Below, piece after piece: positions 44,652 to 54,453 of a stretch of DNA of 64,000 nucleotides (its first letter is position 1; every line of letters begins with the position of its first letter). Location: NCBI RefSeq assembly GCF_934190775.1, contig NZ_CAKPTG010000001.1:124001-188000 (forward strand), written 5' to 3'. A model generated the notes under the pieces. The model made no database searches. It was not told where the DNA came from and was given only the letters and a program-made list of their open reading frames with translations. A program made the translations under genes and the position numbers. The stretch is from an uncultured Phascolarctobacterium sp. Lineage in GTDB: Bacteria; Bacillota; Negativicutes; Acidaminococcales; Acidaminococcaceae.

Positions 44652-46019
44652 TTAGCCGAACATAGCTGCAATCGCCTGCTCCAGCGTTTTGACGCGCACA
44701 ATCTGCGCCTTGACAGCCGGCAGCTGCAGCTTGCTGTCCGGTACAATGAATTTGCTGAAGCCCAGGTTAATGCCATCCATAATCCTGCGCTCGGGCGCGC
44801 TAACGCGGCGCACCTCGCCGGTGAGGCCCACCTCACCAAAAACGAGTATTCCCTTAGGCAAAGGCCTGTTGCGATAGCTGGAAACAAGCGCTGCCGCCAC
44901 CGCCAGATCCGCCGCCGGTTCATTGACCTTCATACCGCCGACTACGTTGACATAGGCATCATAAATGCCAAAATCCAGTCCAAAGCGTTTTTCCAAAATC
45001 GCCAGCAGCATATTCACCCTGTTATAGTCAAAGCCTACTGCTGTACGCCTGGGCATGCCATAGGGAGTTTTGGCTACCAGCGCCTGGAACTCCGCCATAA
45101 TCGGCCTGTTGCCTTCCATGCAGGCACCGATAACACTGCCTGCAGCCTCACCGTCTCTGTCCTCCAGGAAAAGACCAGCAGGATTTGCTACCTCCTGCAG
45201 ACCGCCTGCCTCCATCGAAAAAATGCCGCTTTCGCTCGTACTGCCGAAGCGGTTTTTTAATGCGCGCAGAACGCGGAAGGAATAGGAACGGTCACCCTCA
45301 AACTGCAGCACCACGTCCACCATATGCTCCAAAAGGCGCGGTCCGGCGATGGTGCCGTCTTTGGTAACGTGACCAATCAGCAGCACAGCAATGCCCGTAC
45401 TCTTGGCAAACTGCAGAAGCTTGGCAGTACACTCACGCACCTGGCCCACACTGCCGGCAGCAGTCTGCAGCTCCGGATTATACATTGTCTGGATACTGTC
45501 GATAATCAAAAGCTGCGGCTTCAGAGCGTTGGCCTGCAGCAAAATTGCGTCCAGATCCGTAGCTGTAAGAATCAGCAGGTTATCATTGGCCTGCGCCCCA
45601 CCCAAACGGACAGCACGCATCGCCGTCTGTTCCTCCGATTCCTCGCCACTGACATACAGCACCTTAATGCCACGCTGTCCAAAGCGCAGGCCCGCATCGA
45701 GCAAAATCGTAGATTTGCCGATACCGGGCGTGCCTCCCAGCAGCACAAGGCTGCCGGGCACGACGCCACCACCAAGCACGCGGTCAAATTCGCGAATCCC
45801 GGTCGCCAGGCGTTCTACCTTAGTCTGGGCAACACTGGCGATAGTACGCGGCCGCAGCTTTTCGTTATTGGTCGGCAGATAGCTTTTGCTGGTCTTGGCC
45901 GTCACCTCGGCCTCCTCCACCAGCGTGTTCCAGCCGCCGCACTCCGGGCAGCGTCCCAGCCACGAGGAAGCAACATAACCGCATTCCTGACAGACAAATC
46001 TGCTCTTAGTTCTGGCCAT
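44652..46019 (-). CDS. radA: DNA repair protein RadA
   Basis: A RecA-like branch-migration ATPase of recombination repair, 455 residues. The N-terminal zinc finger has CQECG and CPECGGW, Walker A is GGTPGIGKST near residue 95, the RadA-specific motif is KNRFG near residue 256, and the C-terminal Lon-like domain carries GEVGLTGEVRRV. It overlaps the clpC stop by 14 bases, showing coupling, and is the last gene of ctsR-clpC-radA. Confidence 0.96.
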   Translation of the reverse strand: MARTKSRFVCQECGYVASSWLGRCPECGGWNTLVEEAEVTAKTSKSYLPTNNEKLRPRTIASVAQTKVERLATGIREFDRVLGGGVVPGSLVLLGGTPGIGKSTILLDAGLRFGQRGIKVLYVSGEESEEQTAMRAVRLGGAQANDNLLILTATDLDAILLQANALKPQLLIIDSIQTMYNPELQTAAGSVGQVRECTAKLLQFAKSTGIAVLLIGHVTKDGTIAGPRLLEHMVDVVLQFEGDRSYSFRVLRALKNRFGSTSESGIFSMEAGGLQEVANPAGLFLEDRDGEAAGSVIGACMEGNRPIMAEFQALVAKTPYGMPRRTAVGFDYNRVNMLLAILEKRFGLDFGIYDAYVNVVGGMKVNEPAADLAVAAALVSSYRNRPLPKGILVFGEVGLTGEVRRVSAPERRIMDGINLGFSKFIVPDSKLQLPAVKAQIVRVKTLEQAIAAMFG

Positions 46020-48738
46020 CAGGCTGCTCCTTTCCGCTGCTGACAGAAACTGCTGCTTCCTCCGTCACTGGCAGCTCCAGCAAAAGCTGTGCTTCTTCAA
46101 TCGCAGTGTGAAAGTCCAGTTTTTTATCTGCAGCAGCCTCAGCAATAATCTTATCGCCGCTGTGGAATTTTCCTGCCAGGAACAAATCACTCAGCGGATC
46201 CTCCACCAGCTTGCGCAAAGCACGGCGCAGCGGACGCGCACCATACTTGCTGTCGCTGCCTTCCTTCAGCAGCAGCTCGCGTGCCGAAGCAGCAAGCTCA
46301 ATACTGAGACCATTGTCTGCCAGACGCTGGTTCAGCTCACGCAGCATATTGTCGGCAATCAGCTCCAGCTCCTGTCTGCCCAAGGAATTGAAGACCAGGA
46401 TTTCGTCCACACGATTTAAAAATTCCGGGCGGAACACGTTCTTGATTTCAGCAAGCACCTGCTCCTTACGGTTTTTGCGCTCGCCTGCCTCATTACCGGC
46501 AAAGCCCAGCGGTCTGGTGTTAGCCAAACGCTGTGCACCGGCGTTGCTCGTCATAATCAGTACAGCATTGCGGAAGTCTACCGTGCGTCCCTGACCATCA
46601 GTCAGACGACCGTCTTCCATAATCTGCAGCAGCAGATTAAAGACATCGGGGTGCGCCTTTTCAATTTCGTCCAGCAGCACTACGCAGTAAGGCTTACGGC
46701 GTACTGCATCTGTCAGCTGGCCGCCCTCGTCGTACCCTACATAGCCGGGAGGAGCGCCAATCAATCGCGCTGTAGTGTGCTTTTCCATGTATTCGGACAT
46801 ATCGAAGCGCAGCATAGCGCGTTCATCGCCAAAAAGCTCCTGAGCCAGTGCCTTCGCCAGCTCTGTTTTGCCTACACCTGTAGGACCAAGGAAGAGGAAG
46901 GAGCCAACCGGTCTGTTTTTATCCTTGAAGCCTGCGCGTGCACGGCGCACTGCCCTGCTTACAGCACTTACAGCCTCCTCCTGACCGATAACACGCTTAT
47001 GCAGGCGCTGCTCCAACTGCAACAGGCGACTGCTTTCGGTTTCTGTCAGGCGTGTCAGCGGAATCCCCGTCCAAGAGGCAACTACCTCAGCCACATCCTC
47101 CGCAGTTACCGGCTGCGTCATAGCAACCTCCGCCAGGGCTTCAGCCAGCTGCGTCTGCAGCTCCGCCTCGTCGTCGCGCAGCTTGGCTGCCTTTTCATAA
47201 TCCTGCTGCTCAACAGCCTCTTCCTTTTCCAGCTGCAGATATTCCAGCTGCTCCTGCAGCTCACGTGCCGGCGCAGATTTTTTATATAGCTTAATACGCA
47301 GACGGGCGCAGGCCTCGTCCATCAGGTCAATAGCCTTATCAGGCAGATTTCTGTCTGTAATATAGCGGTCGCTCAGCTCCACTGCAGCCTTAATCGCCTC
47401 AGGCTGAATCTGCAGCTTATGGAATTCCTCATAGCGCTTGCGCAATCCCTGCAGCATCGCTTCGCTGATTTCTGCGCTCGGTACATCAACAAGCACCGGC
47501 TGGAAGCGTCGCTCCAGCGCCGCATCCTTTTCAATATGCTTATGGTATTCATCAACCGTAGTCGCGCCAATAACCTGCAGCTCACCGCGCGCCAGCGCCG
47601 GCTTAATGATGTTGGCCGCATCAATACTGCCCTCGGCACTGCCCGCACCGATAATCGTATGCAGCTCGTCGATAAAGAGGATTATCCGCTTATCGTCGCG
47701 TACCATCTGCAAAATTTCCTTCATGCGGTCTTCAAATTCACCGCGGTATTTGGCACCGGCCACCAGCATTCCCAGCTCCAGCGAAAAAACAATTTTCCGC
47801 TGCAGAAAATCCGGCACGTCACCCTTGATAATCTTCTGTGCCAGGCCTTCGGCAATAGCAGTTTTACCAACACCGGCCTCACCGATAATTACCGGGTTAT
47901 TCTTGGTGCGACGGCACAAAATCTGGATAAGGCGTTCTACCTCCTTATCGCGGCCAATCACCGGATCAATCTTGCCACGGCTGGCTTCCAGATTCAAATT
48001 ACGTCCATATTCGGCAAGAACCTCTAAAACATCAGCCTGTTTTTCTTCTACCGGACGGCGCTGCTGATTTCTGCCCGGTACAGCTTTGCGCTGATCATCC
48101 AGCGTCTGCACCAGCTCCTTGACATACTCCAACGTAATATCAAACTTCTGCAGCACCTGATAGGCAATGCCATCGCCTGCTGCCAGCAAGCCTACAAGCA
48201 GCTGCTCGCTGCCTACGTATTCCTGCTCCAGCTCCTGCGCGTTCTCTGCAGCGCGCTCCATTACACGCTGCGCGCGTTGGCTGTACTGCGGCAGCTTAGT
48301 CTGCTTACTGCCCTTATCCAGCCAGCCTTCCAGCTCTGTCTGTATCTCTTCAAGATTATTATACAATCTGTGCAGCAGCCTTTTGCCGGTACAATCAGGG
48401 ATTGTCAAAAGTCCCCACAAAATATGCTCCGTACCAATATGCTCGCTGCCACAATCCAAAGCCTTGGTTGTTGCCAGCTCCAGCACTTTGGCCGCCGCCT
48501 CGCTGAAGCCCTCACGGGTAACCTTTTTCTTAGGCTTCGGTCCGATGGTTCCGCCGCTCTTCAGCAGCTCATCTATAAAGCGTTTAGCACCCTCCGGTGT
48601 CAGCGGCATGCCCCCCATGCCCATCGGCATATAATCCTTGGCGCAATCACCGCAAAGCCATTTATCAATCTGTTTATCGCCTACCAGGCACACCATGTGC
48701 ATGATAGCCTTCTTTTTATGACAATTTTCACAAAGCAT
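46006..48738 (-). CDS. clpC: Clp protease ATPase subunit ClpC with N-terminal zinc finger
   Basis: An AAA+ unfoldase of 910 residues that feeds ClpP. In order: a four-cysteine zinc finger (C3, C6, C29, C32 in [10 protein letters not shown] and [11 protein letters not shown]), a flexible glycine/methionine stretch, the double Clp N-domain (about 72-220), AAA-1 ([13 protein letters not shown]), a middle coiled coil with a UVR-type stretch ([19 protein letters not shown]), and AAA-2 ([14 protein letters not shown]). The finger resembles those of McsA or ClpE. Usual ClpC lacks it and is near 810-820 residues. mcsA and mcsB are not present between ctsR and this gene. Confidence 0.93.
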   Translation of the reverse strand: MLCENCHKKKAIMHMVCLVGDKQIDKWLCGDCAKDYMPMGMGGMPLTPEGAKRFIDELLKSGGTIGPKPKKKVTREGFSEAAAKVLELATTKALDCGSEHIGTEHILWGLLTIPDCTGKRLLHRLYNNLEEIQTELEGWLDKGSKQTKLPQYSQRAQRVMERAAENAQELEQEYVGSEQLLVGLLAAGDGIAYQVLQKFDITLEYVKELVQTLDDQRKAVPGRNQQRRPVEEKQADVLEVLAEYGRNLNLEASRGKIDPVIGRDKEVERLIQILCRRTKNNPVIIGEAGVGKTAIAEGLAQKIIKGDVPDFLQRKIVFSLELGMLVAGAKYRGEFEDRMKEILQMVRDDKRIILFIDELHTIIGAGSAEGSIDAANIIKPALARGELQVIGATTVDEYHKHIEKDAALERRFQPVLVDVPSAEISEAMLQGLRKRYEEFHKLQIQPEAIKAAVELSDRYITDRNLPDKAIDLMDEACARLRIKLYKKSAPARELQEQLEYLQLEKEEAVEQQDYEKAAKLRDDEAELQTQLAEALAEVAMTQPVTAEDVAEVVASWTGIPLTRLTETESSRLLQLEQRLHKRVIGQEEAVSAVSRAVRRARAGFKDKNRPVGSFLFLGPTGVGKTELAKALAQELFGDERAMLRFDMSEYMEKHTTARLIGAPPGYVGYDEGGQLTDAVRRKPYCVVLLDEIEKAHPDVFNLLLQIMEDGRLTDGQGRTVDFRNAVLIMTSNAGAQRLANTRPLGFAGNEAGERKNRKEQVLAEIKNVFRPEFLNRVDEILVFNSLGRQELELIADNMLRELNQRLADNGLSIELAASARELLLKEGSDSKYGARPLRRALRKLVEDPLSDLFLAGKFHSGDKIIAEAAADKKLDFHTAIEEAQLLLELPVTEEAAVSVSSGKEQPDGQN

Positions 48739-48742
48739 CGCT

Positions 48743-49156
48743 TCACCTCCGTCCTGTACTATGCAACAAGCTTACAGCCTGCTGCAATATTTCCTTCTTC
48801 TTATCTTCATCAGCGTCAATAATCTGCAGCATATACTGCAGCAATGCGCCCTCTCTTGCCGTAATCATCTTTTGCTGCTGCAAATGCTGCACCAGCTGCA
48901 AAGCCGTAGGCGGCTTGGGTGTCTCCACAGCAGGCTGCATGCGTATAATGCGCACAAAGCCACCGCTGCCGCGCCGCGATTCCACCATAAAGCCACGCTC
49001 CGGCGTAAAACGCGTACTGAGCACATAGCTTATCTGCGAGGGAGCGCAGGAAAGACGCTCGGCCAGCTCATTGCGCTGCACAAGCACAGTATCCTCGTGC
49101 TCTCGCAGCAGCTCACCTATAATAAAGCTTTCAATTGCATCTGCTAAATTTTTCAT
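48743..49156 (-). CDS. ctsR: Stress-gene repressor CtsR
   Basis: CtsR represses clp genes until heat shock. The 137-residue chain has the DNA-binding segment LSCAPSQISYVLSTRFTPER and the winged glycine-rich turn ESRRGSGGFVRI. It sits four bases ahead of clpC, and a promoter with a repeat resembling CtsR boxes lies upstream, so self-regulation is likely. The arginine-kinase partner McsB that inactivates CtsR in Bacillus is absent from this operon. Confidence 0.93.
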   Translation of the reverse strand: MKNLADAIESFIIGELLREHEDTVLVQRNELAERLSCAPSQISYVLSTRFTPERGFMVESRRGSGGFVRIIRMQPAVETPKPPTALQLVQHLQQQKMITAREGALLQYMLQIIDADEDKKKEILQQAVSLLHSTGRR

Positions 49157-49187
49157 AGTAACTCACCTTGATTATATATTTGAATAT

Positions 49188-49216
49188 ATTATATTTGACT
49201 TTTCGACTTTAGGCAA
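49188..49216 (-). promoter_or_regulatory. ctsR promoter with CtsR-box-like repeat in the spacer
   Basis: Minus-strand -35 TTGCCT (49211-49216) and -10 TATAAT (49188-49193), 17-base spacer. The spacer reads AAAGTCGAAAAGTCAAA, a tandem repeat of the AGTC(A/G)AA heptamer known from CtsR sites, but with an 8-base instead of the usual 10-base period. Confidence 0.6.
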
Positions 49217-49304
49217 GTGAAAAATCTATGACAGAAAATCGACGCGCAAAAAAAGACCACTGCAACTCTAATCAGCCGCAGCAGCCTCTTAAACATCAAA
49301 TTTA

Positions 49305-49619
49305 TTAACCCTTAATAGTCTTCAGCATCTGCAAAGCCTGCACGATATCCTGCATGGTAAAATTCTCCAGAGAAGTCGCTGCAGTCTCTTTCTTTGCTTT
49401 TTCTTCGCCAAATACTATTTCATCAATACCACAATCGAAAATATTCGTCATTTTAACCAGATTTTCCAAAGTCAGGCCAGCACGTCCACTTTCAATATTA
49501 CTCATATGTGTTTGTGATACACCTATATTTTTGGCTAATTCAGTCTGATAAATATTGTTCTTTAAGCGCAAGGTCTTAATGCGCAAACCAACGGCCTTAT
49601 AATCTACTTGCTTTGCCAT
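49305..49619 (-). CDS. XRE-family transcriptional regulator
   Basis: A 104-residue protein with a Cro/C1-type HTH (residues 10-66: LRIKTLRLKNNIYQTELAKN, then SQTHMSNIESGRAGLTLENL). Its domain closely follows the XRE protein near 15 kb, sharing SQTHMSN and the ID.IVFGE/LD.LIFGE ending. The target is unknown. It lies downstream of ctsR's divergent promoter region. Confidence 0.82.
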   Translation of the reverse strand: MAKQVDYKAVGLRIKTLRLKNNIYQTELAKNIGVSQTHMSNIESGRAGLTLENLVKMTNIFDCGIDEIVFGEEKAKKETAATSLENFTMQDIVQALQMLKTIKG

Positions 49620-50142
49620 ATTAGCTCATCCCCTAACTATTTGCTGATATAGTGATGCCAGCTACCTCCTGATGTTTGCAAAATGACCTACTATATAACC
49701 TGCACACTATATGATTTTGCAATACATTCTCATAGAACACCTTCCTACCGTGCTTCCTCCTCTCTCGGAACAGACGCCTCATCTGCGTTTAAATTGTTCT
49801 TTTAACGAATGCTTATTCCAATTAACCTAGTTATATAATACACCTCTTTAAGACATTATGCAATAATAATAATTAATATTTTAACGCAATTAATTTACAT
49901 TGAAACTTTTCTCCCTCTTATCCTCATTATTTGAAAACCAAAAGCATCTTTCATTTATAAATAAATTTTCTACTTTTCTGCTTCTGCCAAAATAAATACC
50001 TATAATTTCACAATAGTTTTGCAATTTTTTTGCCTTTTTGACTTTTCATAAATTGACAGCAGCAAAACTTTCTTTTACAATAAAATAAAGCAGGTCTTAC
50101 AAGCCTGTCTAAAATCCGTTTATTGCGAAAGGAGATATACAA
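49620..50142. promoter_or_regulatory. Intergenic region before lemA
   Basis: Between the XRE gene and lemA, reading apart. The only strong signal is the lemA promoter at 50053-50081. The remainder is AT-rich with no supported gene, hairpin of note or repeat. Confidence 0.6.
50053..50081 (+). promoter_or_regulatory. lemA promoter
   Basis: TTGACA (50053-50058) and TACAAT (50076-50081) with a 17-base spacer, about 60 bases before the lemA ATG. Confidence 0.75.
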
Positions 50143-50694
50143 ATGAAAGGTATTTTAGGCGTTCTCGCCGCTATTGTCATTATGGCAGCTATGTTTTTCA
50201 GCAGCTATAATGGTCTTGTAAGCATGAATGAAAATGTTACCGGCAAATGGTCGCAGGTGGAAAACCAGCTGCAGCGTCGCAACGATTTAATCCCCAACCT
50301 GGTAAACACTGTTAAAGGCTATGCTGCCCACGAAACAGAGGTTTTCAAGGCTGTATCCGATGCCCGCGCTAAGCTGGGCGGTGCCAAAACCGTAGCAGAA
50401 ACAACTGCAGCCAACAACGAAATGAACAGCGCTCTGAGCCGTCTCTTAGTTGTTGCGGAAAACTACCCTGACCTGAAGGCCAACACCAATTTCCAGCAGC
50501 TGCAGGATGAGCTGGCAGGTACTGAAAACCGTATCGCTGTAGCACGCAAGGATTACAACGATGCCGTACAAGTCTACAACGCAAAAATTAAATCTCTGCC
50601 TACCTCTTTATACGCAGGTGCCTGCGGCTTTACTGCCAAAGACTACTTCAAGGCAGATGCAGCAGCGCAAAAGGTTCCGCAGGTTAAATTTTAA
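50143..50694 (+). CDS. lemA: LemA family protein
   Basis: A 183-residue membrane-anchored helical protein with one N-terminal helix (residues 3-21) and the family core WSQVENQLQRRNDLIPNLVN followed by a long helical bundle. LemA proteins are thought to work with TPM-domain partners in envelope functions; the role is unclear. It is followed 41 bases on by such a partner. AAAGGAG precedes the ATG. Confidence 0.93.
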   Translation: MKGILGVLAAIVIMAAMFFSSYNGLVSMNENVTGKWSQVENQLQRRNDLIPNLVNTVKGYAAHETEVFKAVSDARAKLGGAKTVAETTAANNEMNSALSRLLVVAENYPDLKANTNFQQLQDELAGTENRIAVARKDYNDAVQVYNAKIKSLPTSLYAGACGFTAKDYFKADAAAQKVPQVKF

Positions 50695-50735
50695 TTTAAT
50701 CCCGCTAGCTGCAAGCTGCTGACGGAGGGATGATA

Positions 50736-51491
50736 ATGAAACGTTTTATAATCTGCCTGCTGCTTCTGCTGCAGACCTTCTTTGCTGCTTACGCCAGCGC
50801 CGCGCCTGCTATTCCGCCGCGTCCGGCGGCAGGCAGCGGCATTTACGTGCAGGATTACGCCGGTGTAATCTCTGAAGAGGACAAGCAGCAAATACTCAGC
50901 CTGGGCGCTGAGCTGGACAACAAAACTACAGCGCAGCTGGCAGTACTGACAATTAACACGCTCGACGGAGCGCCTATCGAAGATTACGCGCTGGAGGTTC
51001 TGCGCCAATGGGGCATTGGCAGCAAGGAGCAAAATAATGGTGCTCTCATCGTCGTCGCTGTCAAGGACAGACGCTCACGCATTGAAGTTGGCTACGGCCT
51101 GGAGGGTTCTCTGCCTGACGGTCTTACCGGACGCATCCAGGACCAATATATGATTCCTTACTTCAAGGACGGTAATTACAGCAAGGGTATTTTGCAGGGC
51201 TACAAGGCTGCAGCAGCCAAGATTGCCCAAGGCTATAACACGGAGCTGAGCGGTGTAAAATATCAGGCTCCCGCTCCCCAACCGCAAAAAAATACCGGCT
51301 CCAGCTTAGATGATTTGCTATTGGCACTAGGACTCATCGGCTTTCTGATTGTAGATAATCTTTTGTTAGGCGGCTTTTTTACGCGCATCCTGCTACTGCT
51401 GATTTTCCGCGGCGGTGGACGTGGTGGCGGTGGCGGTCGTGGCTTCGGCGGCGGCGGTGGCGGTGGCGGCGGTTCGTCCCGCAGCTGGTAA
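50736..51491 (+). CDS. TPM-domain exported protein with glycine-rich tail
   Basis: A 251-residue protein with a signal peptide (MKRFIICLLLLLQTFF, cleavage near ASA), a TPM domain (VQDYAGVISEEDKQQILSLG; VEVGYGLEG-type segment RIEVGYGLEGSLPDGLTG), a transmembrane helix near residues 195-220, and a C-terminal run of glycine with SSRSW. This architecture is standard for the lemA partner. ATG 50736 is six bases after GGAGGG; an ATG six bases earlier abuts it. A terminator follows. Confidence 0.9.
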   Translation: MKRFIICLLLLLQTFFAAYASAAPAIPPRPAAGSGIYVQDYAGVISEEDKQQILSLGAELDNKTTAQLAVLTINTLDGAPIEDYALEVLRQWGIGSKEQNNGALIVVAVKDRRSRIEVGYGLEGSLPDGLTGRIQDQYMIPYFKDGNYSKGILQGYKAAAAKIAQGYNTELSGVKYQAPAPQPQKNTGSSLDDLLLALGLIGFLIVDNLLLGGFFTRILLLLIFRGGGRGGGGGRGFGGGGGGGGGSSRSW

Positions 51492-51518
51492 ATTGCTAAA
51501 TATGCACAACTTCAATTG

Positions 51519-51552
51519 AACTGCATCACCCCTTGGTGATGCAGTTTTTTCA
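51519..51552 (+). terminator. Rho-independent terminator of lemA-TPM
   Basis: ACTGCATCACC and GGTGATGCAGT pair around a short loop, followed by six T. Confidence 0.8.
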
Positions 51553-51605
51553 TGCTCGCTTTAAAGCGAGCATGTAGCAACAATACGCAGTCTTTTTAAG
51601 ATATA

Positions 51606-51651
51606 CAAAAAAATTCCTGCCAATGGCCAATGCCCAGGCAGGAATTTTTTC
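51606..51651. terminator. Terminator of the glutamate dehydrogenase gene
   Basis: AAAAAATTCCTGCC and GGCAGGAATTTTTT pair across a CCATTGG-type loop, with T-runs on both strands. Confidence 0.85.
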
Positions 51652-51697
51652 TTTAAAGCATTATTTTAGATAATTAAACGAACTTCAGCAATTATAT

Positions 51698-52933
51698 CTA
51701 TACCATACCTCTGATTTTCATTGCTTCCTCCAGGCTGCCCAGCGCAACCATGTAAGCAGCAACACGCAGCGGCACATTATACTGCTTAGCTTTTTCATAA
51801 ACAGCCTTAAAGGCCTTGCGCATCAATGCGTTCTGCTTTTCAATAACCTCTTCTTCAGGCCAGAAGTAACGATACAGATTCTGTACCCATTCAAAATAGC
51901 TGACAGTTACACCGCCGCCATTAGCCAGAATATCCGGAATAACCATTACGCCCTTAGCCTCCAGAATGTCGTCAGCCTCCGGTGTAGTCGGTCCGTTCGC
52001 GCCCTCGCAGATAATGCTGGCCTGTACAGCCGCCGCATTTTCCGCAGTAAGCTGCAGCTCAATAGCGCAAGGTGCCAGCACAGTAACTTCCATCGCCAGC
52101 AAATCAGCATTGGTAATCGCTTTACTGCCCGGATAACCTACTATGCTGCCTGTTTTCTTAACATAAGCATCTACATCATAGCAGTCAAAACCGTCTGCAT
52201 TAAAGATAGCGCCATAAACATCGCTCAAGGCAATAACCTTAACGCCTGCATCACAGAACAGCTTAGCAGTCCAGCTGCCTACGTTGCCGAAGCCCTGCAC
52301 AGCAGCAGTTGCCTCATGCGGCTGAATTCCTTTCAGCTTCAGCGCTTCCAGTGCCGCCACAACAACGCCGCGTCCGGTAGCAGCAGTGCGTCCCAAGGAG
52401 CCGCCTACGCTGATTGCCTTACCGGTAATAAAGCCAGGCTCATATTGACCGGCCAGCTTGCTGTATTCATCCATCATCCAGCCCATAATCTGAGCATTAG
52501 TATTCATATCAGGCGCCGGGATATCACGTTTTTCACCGATAATCGGTGCAATTTTATCTATATAACCGCGTGTCAGACGCTCAAGCTCAGCCTTTGAAAG
52601 CTTTGCCGGATCTACGATAATACCGCCCTTACCGCCACCATACGGCAAACCGGCTACGGCACATTTACAGGTCATCCAAAAGGCAAGCGTCTTTACCTCA
52701 TCCATGCTTACATTCTGATGATAGCGTACACCGCCTTTTGCGGGGCCAAGGATTGTGCTATGCTGGCTGCGATAGCCGGTAAATACTTTTGTAGTACCGT
52801 CATCCATTTTTACAGGAATAGAAACCTCCAAAGTACGTTCGGGAACCGCAATAATAGCTGCTGCGCCTGCATCAAGCTCCATTGTCTCAATCGCTTTATT
52901 CAGTGGAATTTGGGCCATTTCAAAAATATTCAT
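51698..52933 (-). CDS. gdhA: Glutamate dehydrogenase
   Basis: NAD(P)-dependent interconversion of glutamate and 2-oxoglutarate plus ammonia; 411 residues. The substrate site is in RSQHSTILGPAKGGVRYH, the catalytic lysine in GLPYGGGKGGI, and the Rossmann turn in VQGFGNVGSWTA. ATG 52933 is chosen because AAGGAGG stands seven bases ahead. It is a single gene with its own terminator. Coenzyme choice cannot be told. Confidence 0.94.
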   Translation of the reverse strand: MNIFEMAQIPLNKAIETMELDAGAAAIIAVPERTLEVSIPVKMDDGTTKVFTGYRSQHSTILGPAKGGVRYHQNVSMDEVKTLAFWMTCKCAVAGLPYGGGKGGIIVDPAKLSKAELERLTRGYIDKIAPIIGEKRDIPAPDMNTNAQIMGWMMDEYSKLAGQYEPGFITGKAISVGGSLGRTAATGRGVVVAALEALKLKGIQPHEATAAVQGFGNVGSWTAKLFCDAGVKVIALSDVYGAIFNADGFDCYDVDAYVKKTGSIVGYPGSKAITNADLLAMEVTVLAPCAIELQLTAENAAAVQASIICEGANGPTTPEADDILEAKGVMVIPDILANGGGVTVSYFEWVQNLYRYFWPEEEVIEKQNALMRKAFKAVYEKAKQYNVPLRVAAYMVALGSLEEAMKIRGMV

Positions 52934-53112
52934 AATCAAGCCTCCTTGCTTTCCAAAAGGATATAACCCCATATCCGTACTTTTATTATAACGTGTACAT
53001 TATTCAGTGTCTACAGAATTTTTTGTAACTTTTCTTATATTCAAGAGCTTTTTTACTTGCAAAACCATTTTGTTTACAGTAAAAACGCCAGCGAAGCCGC
53101 CGGCGTTTTACT

Positions 53113-54312
53113 TTAGTCTATCACAGGGAATTCATCATATACTCTGCCAAAATCAATTCCACCAATAATTTTATTCTTGTACTGCTCGCGAATCGCCCGC
53201 TCGCCCTCCTCCATATGCTTGGAGGTTATACCATAGCGACGCGACAACCATACCTCTACAAAGGCCGAAAGATTATCGCAGCCTTTGAGCACGCTGCCGT
53301 CAATCGCATGGAAGCCAGGCTTGTTGTACTTGCTGCTAATCTCTTCAATACTCGTCTGCATCACCTTGCCGTCAATGCGCACACGGTTGGAAAATTCATT
53401 TTGCGTATAATATAGAATATCCTCATGCCAGGTATAGGGCAGCAGCGGCAGAATCTTTTCAGCCACCATCCGCTCCTCCATGCGCTTAATCAGCTCATCA
53501 AGTCCCGGCACACTGCGTTTCACCGGCGAAATAATATCGCGCGTCAACACCTCCGGCAAATCGTGGAAAAGACCACAGAGGAAATCGCCCACGATACGCT
53601 CATCACAGGCACCCAGCTTAACAGCGCAAAAATAACCCATAATCGCTACCAACAGCTCATGCCCCATGACGGAGGTTTCCGGGACACGCGGCGACTGCGC
53701 CCAACGCTTTTGGAAGCGCAGCTGGCCGACAAGGTCGATAAACTTGCTGCTTTTACCTTTAAGCGCCAGTTTTTTCACTGCTGCCAAATCGTAATGGTCC
53801 TCCAATTCATTTTCAATGATAGCTTTGGTATCCTCACTGCCGTAAATGCCTTCATTGAAATGATAAATCAGCTCAAATTCCCACTTCGTTGCCAGATAAT
53901 GTGCTGCGCGCAAAATCTTTTTTTCTAAAGCGCAGTATTGCGGGTCCTCGAAATAGCACTGCATTTTCTCCATAAAGTCTTCCTGAATATCAGGAATTCT
54001 TCTACGCAGCTCCTGATAAACCCAGGCGTTAAGCTCCTTGCCATAAACACGCATCATTTCATGGAAAATCTGCGGCTTAATGTCAGTAAGCACGTTACGC
54101 TGCAAAAACTCAAAAATACCGCCCTCAATCAGCAGACGCCAGTTGAGCTGTGCACCATGGTCATCCTCCTCATGGCGGGCCAGCACATACATAATCATCA
54201 TCTTGTGCGCCTGCTTATCAAGCTCTGTAAAGCCGCTGGGGCGGATATGCTCATTCCAGCGCTGAATATGCGCTGCATCATATAAAAATTCAATAAAGCT
54301 TTTGGTCAGCAT
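53113..54312 (-). CDS. HD-domain hydrolase
   Basis: A 399-residue soluble protein. The HD phosphohydrolase site is in the middle: the first histidine in TSVMGHELLVAIMG and the HD pair in GLFHDLPEVLTRDI, as in YfbR-type 5'-nucleotidases. The N-terminal 180 residues are helical with no known domain. Substrate unknown; nucleotides are likely. GAGGGAG stands eight bases before ATG 54312. Confidence 0.8.
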   Translation of the reverse strand: MLTKSFIEFLYDAAHIQRWNEHIRPSGFTELDKQAHKMMIMYVLARHEEDDHGAQLNWRLLIEGGIFEFLQRNVLTDIKPQIFHEMMRVYGKELNAWVYQELRRRIPDIQEDFMEKMQCYFEDPQYCALEKKILRAAHYLATKWEFELIYHFNEGIYGSEDTKAIIENELEDHYDLAAVKKLALKGKSSKFIDLVGQLRFQKRWAQSPRVPETSVMGHELLVAIMGYFCAVKLGACDERIVGDFLCGLFHDLPEVLTRDIISPVKRSVPGLDELIKRMEERMVAEKILPLLPYTWHEDILYYTQNEFSNRVRIDGKVMQTSIEEISSKYNKPGFHAIDGSVLKGCDNLSAFVEVWLSRRYGITSKHMEEGERAIREQYKNKIIGGIDFGRVYDEFPVID

Positions 54313-54453
54313 TGCTTCATCTCCCTCATTAACACATCTACTCTTATTTAACAGCAAAAGCTTGCTTTTGGCAAGGACGTAAGTAATTTTATTTTATAGC
54401 TGCATATATTAAAAGGCAGCCTCCGCCTGTGCGAAAGCTGCCCGTTAATTAAC

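Noticed and set aside
44414..44665. An 83-codon plus-strand frame between the Crp/Fnr gene and radA
   Set aside because: It spans two terminators and the radA stop, has no ribosome site, and its sequence is dictated by the hairpins.
50031..50065. TTTTTGACTTTTCATAAATTGACAG before lemA as a CtsR site
   Set aside because: The TTGAC words are irregularly spaced and the second is explained by the lemA -35 box.
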